From assembly GCA_000508305.1 (NCBI GenBank), contig CP006977.1:1997921-2061920 (forward strand): a DNA stretch of 64,000 bases, read 5' to 3'. The DNA is from Sulfolobus acidocaldarius SUSAZ. GTDB lineage: Archaea > Thermoproteota > Thermoprotei_A > Sulfolobales > Sulfolobaceae. Shown piece by piece: positions 10,187-19,666 of this stretch (positions are counted from its first letter, which is position 1; every line of letters begins with the position of its first letter). The translations under genes were made by a program, and so were the position numbers. The notes below the pieces were generated by a model that was given only the letters and a program-made list of their open reading frames with translations, was not told where the DNA came from and searched no databases.

Positions 10187-11014
10187 TTGTACTATAATAA
10201 AATCAGGGTTATAGGGAATAGCTCTCTAGCAGATAGGATTATAAAATTGCTAAATGAGATTGGATATTTCATAGTAAATGAAAGTGAAAATCTAAGAGTT
10301 GTAGTTGGTCCCTTATCTAGAGCTATAAAGTATGCGAACAAACCAGTCATTTTAGTTACGGAGAATGGTGAATATGTTATTCCCTTAAACAGGGAGGAGT
10401 CTGGAGTATCTCTAATAGCATCTCTGATATCTGATATGATAGGAGGTAACCTTATACTGACCTCTAAAATGGCAGAAAAGGGAGTTTACAGTGTACAAGA
10501 GTTCTCCTGGGTAAATGGATTATATTGGACGAACTCTGAAAAAGTTAAGGAGCTGAATAAAAAGATGTTAAAAAGCAGTAAACTCACCGTCTACTATGAT
10601 AAGAAGATTATACTTCCGGAAGGATATTCGAATGTCGAAAAACCATGTAGTGCTGATATTGTCGTGGGGGATTATGACTGTAACTCACTTGTACTCAAAC
10701 CATATAAGGTGGTTATGGGCTTAAAATATAATTCCACTATTCCCCCTGAGGTCATTTTGTATAGTATTAGACTAACCTTGAAATCAATTTACATACTTAA
10801 TGACAGAATAGACGTAATAGTCTCTCCCGTGAAGGATAAAAATATCTTAAGTATATCCACATTGTTAGGTGCTGAATTATTTACGATTTATGGGGATACA
10901 TGTGAAAGTATGCTCCTTCAATACGGGGGTAAAATTCTCCTTAAAGGCGTAAAGAGGGCTTTTGGACTGGAAACGTGTTTAGGGGTCGTAAAGATTGAGA
11001 AAGGTATACAATGA
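10187..11014 (+). CDS. CbiG-like cobalamin biosynthesis protein
   Basis: 275-residue protein resembling cobalt-precorrin-5A hydrolase (CbiG). The N-terminal part has 'RVVVGPLSRAIKYANKPVILVTENGEYVIPL...GGNLI'. The C-terminal domain has 'MGLKYNSTIPPEVILYSIRLTL' and ends with 'ESMLLQYGGKILLKGVKRAFGLETCLGVVKI', the usual CbiG C-terminal layout. The family opens the delta-lactone ring of the anaerobic corrin pathway. Start is TTG at 10187, directly after an A/T-rich run. It overlaps the BtuF-like gene by 20 bp, so both probably act in corrinoid metabolism. The family assignment is from pattern memory, and the sequence is divergent. Confidence 0.62.
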   Translation: MYYNKIRVIGNSSLADRIIKLLNEIGYFIVNESENLRVVVGPLSRAIKYANKPVILVTENGEYVIPLNREESGVSLIASLISDMIGGNLILTSKMAEKGVYSVQEFSWVNGLYWTNSEKVKELNKKMLKSSKLTVYYDKKIILPEGYSNVEKPCSADIVVGDYDCNSLVLKPYKVVMGLKYNSTIPPEVILYSIRLTLKSIYILNDRIDVIVSPVKDKNILSISTLLGAELFTIYGDTCESMLLQYGGKILLKGVKRAFGLETCLGVVKIEKGIQ

Positions 11015-11801
11015 AGTACTCGACGAATATCTCTCCTTACCTGATAAAGTTGAAAGAATAATAAGTTTGGACCCTGCAGCCACAGAAACACTCTTTATGC
11101 TAGGTTTTGGTGAAAAGGTAATTGCAACAGACGCATTTAGTTACAGACCTGCTGAAGCTAAGAGGAAGTTGAAGATAGGGAGTTATACCCATGTTAGGGT
11201 TGACCTACTTGAGGATCTAAAACCAGACATCGTATTTACAACTATGGGAGCCCAAAAGGAACTGACCAGAAAACTGATTGATAAAAATTTCAACGTTTAT
11301 CCTTTAGGTGTAACAACGTCTGTGTCTAGGATTTTAAATAACGTGATCCTGATCTCATTAGTCGTTAATGCACATGATATCGGGAGAAAATTATACCAAT
11401 CACTACTTTTAGACCTGATGAGCTATAGAAGATCAACCAATAAAAGACCAAGAGTATATGTTGAATTTGACTTAGGAGGACCAATATCATGTGGATATCC
11501 AACACATGTGAGTGATGCAATTAACCTGGTAGGTGGTGAAAACATCTTTGACGATATTTCAGATGCGTACTTCACCCCCAATGATTATGAGGTAATGCAG
11601 AGGGATCCTGAGCTAATAATATATGAACCTAAAAGGCTCACCGATTATGAGAAGGAGAGGATTCTGAATTATATGGAGAGGAGAGGATTAGGAAAATTCA
11701 AGGAAAAAGTAGTATTTACAGTAGGAGATTTCTTAGCCCATCAAGGTCCTACCTTTATTACTGATGGCATAAAATTTCTATATAGTGTTATCCCTTGTTA
11801 G
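10995..11801 (+). CDS. BtuF/FecB-like corrinoid-binding protein without signal peptide
   Basis: 268-residue protein of the periplasmic-binding-protein type III fold found in vitamin B12 and iron-chelate ABC importers. Family marks are 'RIISLDPAATETLFMLGFGEKVIATD', 'LLEDLKPDIVFTT', 'GPISCGYPTHVSDAINLVGGENIF' and 'DPELIIYEPKRL'. It lacks an N-terminal signal peptide or lipobox, so as written it would be cytoplasmic. No ABC permease or ATPase genes are adjacent. The start TTG at 10995 overlaps the CbiG-like gene. A cytoplasmic corrinoid or cobalt-chelate binding role is inferred from the neighbour, and the ligand is unknown. Confidence 0.65.
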   Translation: MRKVYNEVLDEYLSLPDKVERIISLDPAATETLFMLGFGEKVIATDAFSYRPAEAKRKLKIGSYTHVRVDLLEDLKPDIVFTTMGAQKELTRKLIDKNFNVYPLGVTTSVSRILNNVILISLVVNAHDIGRKLYQSLLLDLMSYRRSTNKRPRVYVEFDLGGPISCGYPTHVSDAINLVGGENIFDDISDAYFTPNDYEVMQRDPELIIYEPKRLTDYEKERILNYMERRGLGKFKEKVVFTVGDFLAHQGPTFITDGIKFLYSVIPC

Positions 11802-11820
11802 TTTCCTGGTTCTCTTCTCT

Positions 11821-12381
<561 letters not shown>

Positions 12382-12442
12382 ACGTACTGCAAAAGTAAGT
12401 TAAAGCTTAAAAATCTTATCTATAGTATTTTACCTATGTCCG

Positions 12443-14014
12443 GTGTTTACGAAATCTGTTGAGGTATTAGATACAACTCTAAGGGATGGAGCACAAACAG
12501 CAAATATATCATTCACGTTAAACGACAAGATTAGGATAGCTCTACTTTTAGATGAATTAGGGGTAGATTATATAGAAGGAGGATGGCCTTCATCAAATCC
12601 TAAAGATGAAGAATTCTTCAAAGAGATAAAGAAGTACAAGTTAACAAAGGCTAAGATTGCAGCCTTCGGTAGCACAAGAAAGAAGGAGAGTACAGCAAAG
12701 GAGGATCAAAGTTTAAATTCTATAATAAAGGCAGACGTGGATGTGGGCGTCTTATTTGGAAAAAGCTGGTCTCTTCACGTTACCGATGTATTAAAGATAT
12801 CACTAGAGGAAAATCTTGATATAATATATGACAGTGTAAATTATCTTAAATCTCATGGTTTGCGGGTTGTTTACGACGCTGAGCACTTCTACCAAGGGTA
12901 TAAAGAAAACAGGGAATATGCTCTTAAAGCCGTGAAGACTGCTGAAGAGGCTGGAGCAGATGTTGTAGTACTCTGTGACACTAATGGTGGTACATTACCC
13001 CATGAGGTCTACAATATAACTAAGGATGTAGTGAACCATCTAAAGGTCAAAATTGGTCTTCATATGCATAACGACTCTGGTGGTGCTGTGGCGAATACTG
13101 TAATGGGAGTCGTTGCAGGAGCTAGACATGTGCAAGGGACGATAAATGGAATAGGAGAAAGAACAGGAAATGCAGATCTTATACAAGTAATCCCCAACAT
13201 TATGCTAAAATTAGGATTAAACTCACTTAAAGGAAATGAGAGCTTAAAGAAGTTAAGGGAAGTCTCAAGAGTAGTATATGAAATAATCGGAGTACATCCA
13301 AATCCATATCAACCTTATGTGGGAGACTTTGCATTTACACACAAGGCAGGAGTTCATGCAGATGCGGTAATGAAAGTCACAAGAGCATATGAACACATAG
13401 ATCCTACATTAGTTGGAAATAATAGAAGGTTTATCATTTCAGAGGTCGCAGGCTCCTCTAATGTGATTTATTATTTGGAAAAATTGGGAATAAAGGTTGA
13501 TAAAAAAGACCCCAGGGTAAGGAGTGCTGTGCAGAGAATAAAAGAATTAGAGAACAGAGGATATAGTTTTGACCTAGCACCAGCATCTGCTGTATTAGTT
13601 GCCCTTAAGGATCTAGGTATGTATAGAGACTTAATAAAAGTAGAATATTGGAAAGTAATGAATGAAAAAGAGTTAGCAATTGCAATTGTTAAGGTAAATG
13701 GTCAACTTGAGGTCGCCGAAGGCGTAGGACCTGTACATTCGGTAGATATTGCATTAAGAAAGGCGTTACAAAAAGTATATCCACAAATAAATAGGGTAAA
13801 GCTGACAGATTATAGAGTGATTCTTCCAGGAGAGATAAAAAATACTGAAAGTGTGGTGAGAGTGACTATAGAGTTTACAGATGGGGAGAAAAACTGGAGG
13901 ACTGAGGGGGTCTCAACCAGTGTAATAGAGGCTAGTGTAATTGCGTTAATTGATGGGCTAGACTATTACTTACAGACTGAGAAACTAATAAAAAGTGAAG
14001 TGATAAATAACTAA
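12443..14014 (+). CDS. cimA: Citramalate synthase / 2-isopropylmalate synthase family
   Basis: 523-residue HMGL-like Claisen condensing enzyme. The N-terminus 'VEVLDTTLRDGAQTANISFTLNDKIRIALLLDELGVDYIEGGWP' is typical of the CimA-type (R)-citramalate synthases. 'LHMHNDSGGAVANTVMGV' carries the metal-binding HxH, and 'GTINGIGERTGNADL' is the family signature. The C-terminal 130 residues form the LeuA regulatory domain. It condenses pyruvate with acetyl-CoA, giving citramalate for isoleucine synthesis. LeuA (isopropylmalate) activity cannot be excluded. Start is GTG at 12443; the nearby ATG at 12436 is out of frame. The downstream UbiA gene follows after 2 bp. Confidence 0.82.
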   Translation: MFTKSVEVLDTTLRDGAQTANISFTLNDKIRIALLLDELGVDYIEGGWPSSNPKDEEFFKEIKKYKLTKAKIAAFGSTRKKESTAKEDQSLNSIIKADVDVGVLFGKSWSLHVTDVLKISLEENLDIIYDSVNYLKSHGLRVVYDAEHFYQGYKENREYALKAVKTAEEAGADVVVLCDTNGGTLPHEVYNITKDVVNHLKVKIGLHMHNDSGGAVANTVMGVVAGARHVQGTINGIGERTGNADLIQVIPNIMLKLGLNSLKGNESLKKLREVSRVVYEIIGVHPNPYQPYVGDFAFTHKAGVHADAVMKVTRAYEHIDPTLVGNNRRFIISEVAGSSNVIYYLEKLGIKVDKKDPRVRSAVQRIKELENRGYSFDLAPASAVLVALKDLGMYRDLIKVEYWKVMNEKELAIAIVKVNGQLEVAEGVGPVHSVDIALRKALQKVYPQINRVKLTDYRVILPGEIKNTESVVRVTIEFTDGEKNWRTEGVSTSVIEASVIALIDGLDYYLQTEKLIKSEVINN

Positions 14015-14016
14015 AT

Positions 14017-14907
14017 ATGCAGTGGGATCCTGGAGGAGCTACTGAAAACAGAAGTAAGCTTTACATTTATTTGCGTTTCTTAAGGATCGAACAAGTGTTT
14101 TTTAGCCTGCCAATGGCATATATGGGTGCTTTCCTAGCAATAAGGGAAATCCCCCCGATACAAGTACTAATCCTCATGTTTTTCTCACTCTTCTTCCTCA
14201 GGACAGCAGGAATGACAAATGATAATCTAGCTGATAGGGAGATAGACGCAATGAACCCTAGAACAAAGAGTAGACCTCTGGTTACAGGAAAGATAACAGT
14301 TAGAGAGGCTAAACTTCTCATTATAATTTCGTTGATAGGCTTCTTTATTACAGCCTATTTAATTAACTTATATGCACTTATCTTGGCTCCCATAGTTGCT
14401 CTAATAGTGATGAGTTACCCTTATATGAAAAGGTATACAGCATTTGCCAACTACCATCTAGCTTCTATTCAAGGTTTAGCTGTTTTCAGTGGTGCTGTGG
14501 CATCTCTAGGGCTTTACGCTAAGTCTTTTACAGAACTAGTGACAGGAATTCCATGGCTTTTTGTAATATCCACTATCTTCTGGGCTGTTGGCTTCGATCT
14601 TTATAACCACATACCAGATGCAGACTTTGACAAAAAAATGGGTTTACACAGTTTTGCGGTCTTACTGGGAGATAGAGCGTTAATGTTTGCTGGACTAAAT
14701 CAGCTAATATCAGTATTGTTAGCCCTATTCGGGGATATACAATTTAACTTAGGGATAATAGCTTATATTGCCACAATTCTTCACGGTCTAATAATGGGCT
14801 ATGCATATTACTCTGCAACGAGAGGAAACTTTGGAAGAGCGTTCTATTATAATATTTACTCTTCAATAGTATTGGGTCTAGGTATAATCATTGATATCAT
14901 AGTGTAG
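14017..14907 (+). CDS. UbiA-family prenyltransferase
   Basis: 296-residue integral membrane prenyltransferase with about eight hydrophobic segments. The two Asp-rich motifs that bind Mg-prenyl diphosphate are visible: 'TNDNLADREID' near residue 67 and 'DLYNHIPDADFDKK' near residue 193. The family attaches polyprenyl chains to aromatic rings. In Sulfolobus a likely use is quinone (caldariella-/sulfolobus-quinone) synthesis, which is inferred, not shown. The alternative, digeranylgeranylglyceryl phosphate synthase of lipid synthesis, belongs to the same superfamily. The gene follows citramalate synthase by 2 bp and probably shares its transcript. Confidence 0.82.
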   Translation: MQWDPGGATENRSKLYIYLRFLRIEQVFFSLPMAYMGAFLAIREIPPIQVLILMFFSLFFLRTAGMTNDNLADREIDAMNPRTKSRPLVTGKITVREAKLLIIISLIGFFITAYLINLYALILAPIVALIVMSYPYMKRYTAFANYHLASIQGLAVFSGAVASLGLYAKSFTELVTGIPWLFVISTIFWAVGFDLYNHIPDADFDKKMGLHSFAVLLGDRALMFAGLNQLISVLLALFGDIQFNLGIIAYIATILHGLIMGYAYYSATRGNFGRAFYYNIYSSIVLGLGIIIDIIV

Positions 14908-14939
14908 TAACGTGGTAATAGAAAATGAGAAGCTTTTAT

Positions 14940-14993
14940 TCTCAGCCTCGGGTTCCCTCTTCACTTATCTGTTGATGGCGGGCTTCATCATCA
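14940..14993 (-). ncRNA. C/D box sRNA candidate overlapping a stop codon
   Basis: On the minus strand a C box ATGATGA (14991-14985) is followed by a guide-like stretch, a degenerate D'/C' pair (C'-like GTGAAGA), a second guide stretch GGGAACCCGAGG and a perfect D box CTGA (14945-14942). Total length of about 50 nt is typical of archaeal 2'-O-methylation guide RNAs. The C box starts on the last base of the TGA stop of the gene ending at 14991, so the RNA may be processed from that mRNA. The D' box is poor, so one guide may be inactive. Confidence 0.55.
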
Positions 14994-15812
14994 AAGTCCT
15001 GAACTAATACAGTGTCCTTTCAGTCCGTCTAGTATATATCTTTTGTACTCCTCAGTCGGGTTATGTTCCCCAGATATATTAGGGGCAACATATGCACATG
15101 CATAATATTCCTTACCATCATTATCATAAACTTTAAACACCTCTCTAATATACCTCACAAGATGCTCCTCTGCACTGTCAAGTACATTCAATTCATCCTC
15201 TAATATCATTAATAGATAACCACACACTCTTCCATTTTCATACTTTGTTAGATTAGCACAATGTCCCCATTTACATTTAACATTAAATACTATCTTATAA
15301 CCTGGTAAGTTCACTGGAATCTTCTTAAATATTTTCTTTACTCCTCTAGCTTTTAATATCTCGTCATTAGTATTCTCCGCATATGCAAAGTAGTTAAATA
15401 ACGTTGATGTGCCTACGTATTTAGAGTAGTCACCGTCTATTATTACGTCTCTACCTGTGATATCTTGGTTGTAAACATAAATATAAACATTATCTAAATA
15501 ATATTTCCTCTTGTCATCAAAATACACTCTGACTTTTTCCCTAATATATAGGTCATCAGCAGATCCTCTATAGTCTTCAACCTGATCCAAAACATTTAAC
15601 AACTTATCATCTATCTCATAGACCTCTCCATGTACCACACTGTCTCCCCTTACCACTCCTGGATAGCTCCCAAGATCATACATCTTATAACCTTCCACTA
15701 AACCTAAACCCACAAATCTACTGTTCTTCAAAAAATGATTTAGCTCAAAACCAAATCTTAATGAACCATAGACAAAAATATACGGAATATCAACCACCCC
15801 CCTGATCCACAT
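14991..15812 (-). CDS. Tandem gamma-glutamylcyclotransferase-like protein
   Basis: 273 residues with two GGCT/AIG2-like domains. The first (about 8-120) opens with 'IFVYGSLRFGFELNHFL' and contains 'GEVYEIDDKLLNVLDQVEDY'. The second (about 135-260) opens with 'NYFAYAENTNDEIL' and contains 'CGYLLMILEDELNVLDSAEEH'. The family cleaves gamma-glutamyl or related amides to 5-oxoproline. The conserved acidic residues are present in both halves, but the substrate here is unknown. The gene overlaps the upstream small gene by about 20 bp; a GTG just before 'VDIPYIFVYGSL' is an alternative start. A C/D box sRNA begins at its stop codon. Confidence 0.72.
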   Translation of the reverse strand: MWIRGVVDIPYIFVYGSLRFGFELNHFLKNSRFVGLGLVEGYKMYDLGSYPGVVRGDSVVHGEVYEIDDKLLNVLDQVEDYRGSADDLYIREKVRVYFDDKRKYYLDNVYIYVYNQDITGRDVIIDGDYSKYVGTSTLFNYFAYAENTNDEILKARGVKKIFKKIPVNLPGYKIVFNVKCKWGHCANLTKYENGRVCGYLLMILEDELNVLDSAEEHLVRYIREVFKVYDNDGKEYYACAYVAPNISGEHNPTEEYKRYILDGLKGHCISSGL

Positions 15813-16080
15813 AACTTAACCAAAACTGGATTTCAGATTCGTCTAAATCTCTACTGTCCTCCCCTTTAATTACACTTGCTTTCAGAATCTTTAATTTTTC
15901 TCCCTCTATAACACCCCATATTCTGATTATGGGCTTACTATCTTCATCCATGTCCACGCCACTTGCTTCAGAAATAGACGGCGGTACATAATCTATAGTT
16001 ACATTATTACCTTCAATCTGAACAATATAGTTAGGATAACCTCTTAGCACGTCCAAAATTTTAAGGTTAACTTCTAACAC
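15790..16080 (-). CDS. Conserved hypothetical small protein
   Basis: 96 residues, acidic, no membrane segment, rich in beta-type alternation. I do not recognise a family. It overlaps the NfeD-like gene upstream by 14 bp and the cyclotransferase-like gene downstream by about 20 bp, so the three are translationally linked. This tight packing is the main evidence that it is real. Confidence 0.6.
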   Translation of the reverse strand: MLEVNLKILDVLRGYPNYIVQIEGNNVTIDYVPPSISEASGVDMDEDSKPIIRIWGVIEGEKLKILKASVIKGEDSRDLDESEIQFWLSYVDQGGG

Positions 16081-16429
16081 GTATATATTTTTTAACTATT
16101 AGTTTTAAATTCTGCATTCCTATTACTATTACCTCATCACCCTTAGATATTGGTTCATTAGAAATCGCCTTCCAATATTCTCCCTCTAGCAAGACATATC
16201 CTTCCTTACCTGGAGAAATATCATCAACTGCCCTTCCTATCTTGCCCTCATAGGTATACGAATTCCTCTTCCTTGTTGTCCATATTACGTTTACAACCCT
16301 GTAGAGCAAAAAACCAACTACAGCAAGTGATGGAATTGCAACAATAGGGTTAGTGTATTGACCAGTAAGTATTAAAGCCAATATGACTACAACAATTATT
16401 ATTATCGACACGGGATCATGTACTACCAT
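16067..16429 (-). CDS. Short NfeD-like membrane protein
   Basis: 120 residues. Two hydrophobic segments (about 8-25 and 28-48) precede a soluble OB-fold domain 'GKIGRAVDDISPGKEGYVLLEGEYWKAISNEPISKGDEVIVIGMQNLKLIVKK'. That segment is the signature of the NfeD C-terminal domain, with no ClpP-like protease domain in front. NfeD proteins pair with SPFH/stomatin proteins in membranes, and a stomatin gene lies 1.4 kb away across the divergent thermopsin gene. A functional partnership with that stomatin is likely. Confidence 0.75.
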   Translation of the reverse strand: MVVHDPVSIIIIVVVILALILTGQYTNPIVAIPSLAVVGFLLYRVVNVIWTTRKRNSYTYEGKIGRAVDDISPGKEGYVLLEGEYWKAISNEPISKGDEVIVIGMQNLKLIVKKYIRVRS

Positions 16430-16465
16430 AATATTTAATACTCCTCGATCTAAAAATACTTTTCA

Positions 16466-17770
16466 ATGCTCATAAGAGTTTTCCTGATTATTGTAATGCT
16501 TATATTGCCTTTAACAGTTACTCCACTATTGCCAAACTCTCAAGCCATAAATTCTTACCCTATAGGTGTATCTTTCTTCCCTTTATTTTCTATATATCAG
16601 ACACAAGAAGTTTTAGGAGAGATTAATATTAGTTCCCTGTATATAGGAAACTCCTACTTATCTAATGGTCAATATCTAACAACAGGTAACGCCTCGCTCC
16701 AGTTGAATTCGATGATAAATGGAATATACTGGGCACAGGATGTAATATTATTCAGCCAGATAAATAAAACAACATTTAACGCTAGTTTAGTTGTAAATAT
16801 CTGGAACCTTCTAGGACCGTTTAATCTAAACCTATCCAAGGGAATTGAGACGACATATCAAAACTTGGGAGTCATATTGTATTCAGGACCCTCATATATA
16901 GTGAAAATACCACTTCAAATCAAATTATTTATGATAGTAAACTCCTCCTCATTATATTTCGGATATTATATAAATGGTCATAGCGGAATATTTTATCAGT
17001 TACCTTTAACAGGGAGTTTTAGAATAGGCGGATTTTCAGCGATAGGACTTCCAAATGACTTGGAATTGGTATTCGGCGGACCTGGAGGGGGCAGTAGTGT
17101 GCAATTGATTACAACTGCTAATGCTAATCTCTATTTTAAGGATGGAAATTCATTAACACTAGTACCCTCAGCATTATCCACAGGTCTCGATACTGCAGAA
17201 ACTGTAATAGGCATAAACTCTGTGGGCAACCTAACAAATTTGTTTAAGCCATCGGTTGTAATAGGACCAGGTGATCCTACTCCTTCTGTACTTTGGCCGG
17301 TAAAACCAGATATTATTGTAAACTCGAATAACTCATCGATATCTGTCAGATTGACGTACAACAACAAACCTGTAACATGGCAGAAAGTAGAGCTTTATGG
17401 GGTGAGTTTGAACGGGTTATATAGCCTCTCCAATATAACAACAGATAGTTCAGGTTATGCATACTTTAATACCTCTCCATCCCTTTATGTAGTATATTAC
17501 CCGGGTAATTTCACCCTATCTTCTACCTATTATGTTTCAGCACCCGCATTGAACTCCTTAATATCCTCCCTTAAATCTGCATACGATTCTCTAGCAAACT
17601 TTTTATCACATTATGATTTCAAAAATGGTATTTCGTCATTCTTTTCTAATGCTAAAAATTCTGTGAATTATAAAAGTAATTATCCTTCACAATACCTAAT
17701 CTTGATCTATATATCAAGTTTCCTTATAGGAGTGGTAATTTCTGCTCTCCTCATAAGATTTAAACATTAA
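16466..17770 (+). CDS. Thermopsin-family acid protease
   Basis: 434-residue secreted peptidase A5 (thermopsin) homologue. A signal peptide spans about residues 1-28 and a C-terminal transmembrane helix about 408-428, so the enzyme is probably tethered outside the cell. Thermopsin landmarks are 'NGIYWAQDVILF', 'YYINGHSGIFYQLPLTG' and 'DLELVFGGPGGGSSVQL'. Many Asn-X-Ser/Thr sites suggest glycosylation. Residues 285-350 form an extra Ig/transthyretin-like domain before the anchor. The family works at acidic pH on extracellular protein. The gene diverges from nfeD-like and is followed after 15 bp by the stomatin gene. Confidence 0.82.
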   Translation: MLIRVFLIIVMLILPLTVTPLLPNSQAINSYPIGVSFFPLFSIYQTQEVLGEINISSLYIGNSYLSNGQYLTTGNASLQLNSMINGIYWAQDVILFSQINKTTFNASLVVNIWNLLGPFNLNLSKGIETTYQNLGVILYSGPSYIVKIPLQIKLFMIVNSSSLYFGYYINGHSGIFYQLPLTGSFRIGGFSAIGLPNDLELVFGGPGGGSSVQLITTANANLYFKDGNSLTLVPSALSTGLDTAETVIGINSVGNLTNLFKPSVVIGPGDPTPSVLWPVKPDIIVNSNNSSISVRLTYNNKPVTWQKVELYGVSLNGLYSLSNITTDSSGYAYFNTSPSLYVVYYPGNFTLSSTYYVSAPALNSLISSLKSAYDSLANFLSHYDFKNGISSFFSNAKNSVNYKSNYPSQYLILIYISSFLIGVVISALLIRFKH

Positions 17771-17785
17771 ATAAAATATTATAAT

Positions 17786-18562
17786 ATGGCTATTAGTATA
17801 GGAGATATAATAGGAATAGTCTTCCTTTTGATAATTATCATAATTCTATTGTCTCTTTCCCTTAGGGTTATAGCCGAATGGCAGCGAGCAGTAATATTGA
17901 GATTAGGAAGGGCAATAAGAGTTAAAGGACCAGGAATAATAACTCTTATCCCATTTGTGGATAGACCAATAGTTGTGGACTTACGAATAGTGACAGTAGA
18001 CGTGCCTGCTCAGACCACAGTTACTAAGGACAATGTAACTGTAACTATTGACGCAGTATTATACTATAAGGTAATTGATCCAATGAAAACTATTCTGTCA
18101 GTAGCTAACTATAACTACGCCGTATTGAACCTAGCTCAAACATCACTAAGAGATATTATAGGTCAGATGGAGCTTGATGAAATCCTTGTAAAAAGAGAAG
18201 AAATAAACAAGAGATTACAGTCAATCTTAGATGAGATAACAGAGGGGTGGGGAATAAAAGTTACACAGGTGACTGTCAGGGATATAAGATTATCACAAGA
18301 ACTCCTGTCAGCGATAGCAGAACAAGCAAAAGCTGAGAGGATAAGAAGAGCAAAAGTTATTTCAAGCGAAGGAGAAAGACAAGCTGCTTCCATATTAGCT
18401 GATGCATCACAATACTATGTTAGCAATCCAGTAGCGTTACAGATTAGGTTCTTGGAAATGCTTACAGATATCTCACAGAGAGGTAATACAGTAATAGTAG
18501 TACCTGCAGGACAAGAATTTTATTCAACACTGTCTGTTCTGAAATCCAAACCACAAAGTTAA
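17786..18562 (+). CDS. Stomatin/slipin SPFH-domain membrane protein
   Basis: 258 residues. One N-terminal transmembrane helix (about 6-27) is followed by the SPFH domain: 'VIAEWQRAVILRLGRAIRVKGPGIITLIPFVDRPIVVDLR', 'VDVPAQTTVTKDNVTVTIDAVLYYKV', 'LRDIIGQMELDEIL'. A coiled-coil region 'AIAEQAKAERIRRAKVISSEGERQAA' comes next. SPFH proteins form large membrane rings and organise or regulate membrane proteases. The NfeD-like protein nearby is the usual partner. It probably shares a transcript with the thermopsin gene. Confidence 0.88.
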   Translation: MAISIGDIIGIVFLLIIIIILLSLSLRVIAEWQRAVILRLGRAIRVKGPGIITLIPFVDRPIVVDLRIVTVDVPAQTTVTKDNVTVTIDAVLYYKVIDPMKTILSVANYNYAVLNLAQTSLRDIIGQMELDEILVKREEINKRLQSILDEITEGWGIKVTQVTVRDIRLSQELLSAIAEQAKAERIRRAKVISSEGERQAASILADASQYYVSNPVALQIRFLEMLTDISQRGNTVIVVPAGQEFYSTLSVLKSKPQS

Positions 18563-18698
18563 TCAGCTGGACTAGGATAATTCACTGATCTTCACAGAAA
18601 TTTTCATCATTTTTATGGTTCTACTTAGCACTAGTTTATAAAGAAATAAAAATATTAAGCATTAGACAATGTTTTATGGCTAAAGAAACTTATAGGAA

Positions 18699-18752
18699 AA
18701 GTGATGACAGAACCCCGGCTTGAAAGATGATAGAGCCGTGTGAGAACTGATC
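18699..18752 (+). ncRNA. C/D box sRNA candidate
   Basis: The C box GTGATGA is at 18701-18707 and the first guide stretch CAGAACCCCGG follows it. A D'-like TTGA is at 18720-18723, a C'-like GATGATAG near 18727 and a second guide stretch AGCCGTGTGAGAA after that. The D box CTGA is at 18747-18750. The spacing and the roughly 50-nt length match archaeal 2'-O-methylation guide sRNAs bound by L7Ae, Nop5 and fibrillarin. It lies in the gap after the stomatin gene, and no ORF overlaps it. Targets were not determined. Confidence 0.65.
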
Positions 18753-18770
18753 AATGTTTTTCATAACAAT

Positions 18771-19334
<564 letters not shown>

Positions 19335-19380
19335 ATCCAAGAATATGATATTTACAAATATGAATTTTTCGTAGTATATA

Positions 19381-19462
19381 CCATATCCAACTGGTATGAG
19401 AAAGTGACAATGCCACAGGCAATGCTGCTTCAGTTCCTCCATATCTAACTGGTATGAGAAAG
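19381..19462. repeat. CRISPR-like repeat pair with one 34-nt spacer
   Basis: Two 24-bp repeats, CCATATCCAACTGGTATGAG+AAAG (19381-19404) and the same with one C-to-T change (19439-19462), are separated by 34 bp. Each is partly palindromic (CATATCCA..TGGTATG) and ends in GAAAG, as many Sulfolobus CRISPR repeats do. A more decayed copy may lie at 19331-19353 (CATATCCAAGAATATGA). No cas genes and no longer array are present. It could be a relict mini-array or simply a duplicated hairpin. Confidence 0.3.
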
Positions 19463-19666
19463 ACGACCCTAACTTTACAGGAGAAGAAAATAGCACAGTC
19501 TCACTATAAGCAAGCGATCTCAGGGAAGCTCAATACAAGTTTAATAAGTAAATTGACTTACCTTAAAGGTATACTCAGCGATGTAAAAGCCTGCCAATTT
19601 AAACTAGCAAGAAATTCAGCTAAGTCATGATATTAATATAATTCAAATAATCAGTTTTGTAGACGC

